Shown: one piece after another, positions 6,551 through 7,724 of the stretch | Position numbering within the stretch: position 1 is the stretch's first letter | Layout of the letters: each line of letters begins with the position of its first letter | Source of the DNA: an uncultured Pseudomonadota bacterium | Lineage (GTDB): Bacteria > Myxococcota > UBA796 | Length of the DNA: 7,724 bases | Assembly (NCBI GenBank): GCA_913040875.1 | Contig: CAJWHX010000149.1 | Location: 1-7,724, forward strand | Direction of reading: 5' to 3' | Made by a program: the position numbers and the translations under genes | The notes under the pieces: model-generated | Databases searched by the model: none | The model's input: the letters and a program-made list of their open reading frames with translations, nothing else | Told to the model about the DNA's origin: nothing

Positions 6551-7462
6551 ATGACACTGACTAGCATTCTGAAAAGACTCAATCAAAGCACCCCTTTTGA
6601 CGAAGAACAGTTCAAAGGGTTCCTACAAGATATCTTGGGTTGGAATGAGTTTACGATTGCTCGAGAAAATCTGCCCGTTCACCTACATGAGGCTACCGAA
6701 GAATTCTCTCGCCTCTATACATCGAAGCGTTCGACTACATATGTTTGGATCCTGAAACTAAAACGTCAGAATCCACATGCTGAACAGGCTCTCTTAGATT
6801 TCATTGCTCAAAAGGAGTCCGAATGTATGGTGGTCATTCGATATCCTGAAGTCAAAAACTGGAAACTGGGCTGGGTCAGTCTCATTGACGAACAATCCCA
6901 ATATAGATGGATGGACATCGGCAATGAATATACCAATCATACTTGGGCACAACTGCTGTTGAACCATCATCAAGCAACAACTACGACTGCACGAACTTTC
7001 AAATCACACTTCCATCAACCACAACTTCAAAACATCTTGTTAGGCAGAGTAAAACAGTGGAAAAGATACACACTAAACAATCTTCACCACTCTAGTAGCG
7101 CAGGAACGTTCAGTGGCTCAATAGAGCTGTGCATCGAGTTGTTTTTACAGGTGTTTGTACTAACCATCATTGAGAAAAAGGGCTGGCTTCATTTTGGAGA
7201 AACTAATGACTACTTGAGGGAATTGTTCAAAGCAGGAGGTGTTGATTCCAACACATTCTATTCATCTAGATTGAAGCGACTTTTCTTTGAAGGTCTTGCA
7301 ATTAAAGGTAAGCAAAACGAACCGATGACATACGGCGAGGTTGCATTCCTTAATGGTGGATTGTTTGAAGAGTCAAAATACGATAAAGCAATCAGTGACT
7401 TACCCGACGAGATGTTTGAACCGCTTCTCGGTGAAAATGGATTGTTTTACAACTATAATTTT
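6551..7462 (+). CDS. Type IIG/PglX-like restriction-modification protein, N-terminal fragment broken at a junction
   Basis: The first 304 residues resemble the region before the methyltransferase domain of large single-chain restriction-modification or PglX-like DNA methyltransferases. Recognisable blocks are LFLQVFVLTIIEKKGWL (about 197-213), YSSRLKRLFFEGLA (to about 250), and FLNGGLFEESKYD...SDLPDEMFEPLL from 267 on, equivalent to the family's YLNGGLFE...IPDEAFE. The next family segment, YNF-T/S, is reached at YNYNF (to 304). After that the frame runs into IRFLFIIIIILLFLP and stops at 7552, which is the antisense of the phage-like gene and not part of this protein. Intact members are often above 900 residues, so the methyltransferase (with its NPPY motif) and target-recognition parts are missing. 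No nuclease PD-ExK motif is clear in the fragment. If whole, it would act on DNA in the cytoplasm, probably in anti-phage defence. Confidence 0.65.
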
Positions 7463-7470
7463 ATTAGGTT
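7450..7470. other. Probable chimeric junction between host-like and phage-like DNA
   Basis: Two unrelated coding signals running tail to tail both break here. Plus-strand restriction-modification similarity stops at about 7462, and minus-strand helicase similarity stops at about 7463-7468. The local sequence is AT-rich, with TATAATT at 7454-7460 and again at 7483-7489. The exact breakpoint is inferred from family expectations and may be off by 10-20 bp. Confidence 0.6.
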
Positions 7471-7724
7471 TCTTTTCATCATTATAATTATACTGCTCTT
7501 CTTGCCCAGAGTCAAGTATATTCTCTTGTGCTGTCTGCTCACAATCATATAGTCTCATCTTGGCACGATCAATACCTACAATAAAACGTTTATAAACAGA
7601 AATATCATTGTAGCGATTCTTCAATTGCTTCACCATAATCTGTCCCAACTGCTCAAGTTCCTCAGTGCTAATAAGGGCAAACATAAGATCAGCAGTAGCA
7701 GGGAGACCAAAGGACTCAGAAGTG
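7463..7724 (-). CDS. T4-type phage replicative DNA helicase (gp41/DnaB-like), C-terminal fragment
   Basis: Read on the minus strand from the window edge, the frame gives TSESFGLPATADL, then MFALISTEELEQLGQIM, VKQLKNRYND, and RFIVGIDRAKMRLYDCEQTAQ. This is the C-terminal end of the RecA-type ATPase core of gp41, the hexameric helicase of T4-like phages, and reads especially like versions in marine and cyanobacterial myoviruses. Gp41 unwinds DNA at the phage fork together with primase gp61 and loader gp59, none of which is in the window. The ATG at 7684 is internal: the frame is open to 7724 and the Walker motifs lie outside. The tail NYNDEKKPNKI may still be genuine, but beyond about 7463 the frame continues antisense to the restriction-modification gene to a stop at 7400, so the natural 3' end is lost. 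Confidence 0.82.

Noticed and set aside
7400..7684. A complete 94-aa minus-strand gene starting at ATG 7684
   Set aside because: The frame is open to the window edge with conserved helicase residues before that ATG, and its last 20 or so residues are antisense to the restriction-modification gene. It is an internal fragment of a longer gene.
7463..7724. Prophage or integrative element in the bacterial chromosome
   Set aside because: No integrase, attachment repeat or tRNA is visible, and the phage type suggested by the helicase is not known to integrate. A chimeric join explains the truncation of both genes better.

Overview
The window looks like chromosomal DNA from a Gram-negative bacterium of moderate GC, with a short piece of T4-type phage DNA at its right end. 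Two or three exported proteins have lipoprotein or outer-membrane signals. One lipoprotein begins its mature part with CTPKNDDSGLVDS, a style common in deltaproteobacterial and Myxococcota-like lineages. That assignment is a weak inference, because no rRNA or other marker is present.

Layout. Positions 1-866 (+) hold the C-terminal two thirds of a thymidine phosphorylase (DeoA), cut by the window edge. A convergent spacer with a 3x8-bp tandem repeat follows. A run of six minus-strand genes then fills 4408 down to 1002. In transcription order they are: a stand-alone PspC-domain membrane protein, a small KTSC-like protein, an outer-membrane beta-barrel-like protein, a six-cysteine lipoprotein 16 nt behind it, the 23S rRNA pseudouridine synthase RluF, and a 60-residue zinc-ribbon-like protein. 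From a divergent promoter region near 4440-4518 the plus strand carries a large lipoprotein and, 13 nt later, a TauE/SafE (TSUP) transporter. After a 123-bp spacer comes the N-terminal part of a large type IIG/PglX-like restriction-modification protein. No gene-free stretch exceeds 300 bases.

The most unusual feature is near 7450-7470. The restriction-modification reading frame loses family similarity right after residue 304. From the same point to the window end, the minus strand encodes the C-terminal part of a gp41/DnaB-type replicative helicase closely resembling those of T4-like marine myoviruses. The two genes run tail to tail, and each lacks its natural 3' end at the shared junction. 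This is best read as a chimeric join, either from assembly or amplification or as a real rearrangement, and not as a locus that evolved as a unit.

Functionally, most of the window is ordinary: nucleoside salvage, rRNA modification, envelope proteins and an anion exporter. The outer-membrane protein/lipoprotein pair and the small zinc-ribbon protein are the least characterised elements. I see no convincing new multi-gene system, CRISPR array, tRNA, rRNA or insertion sequence.
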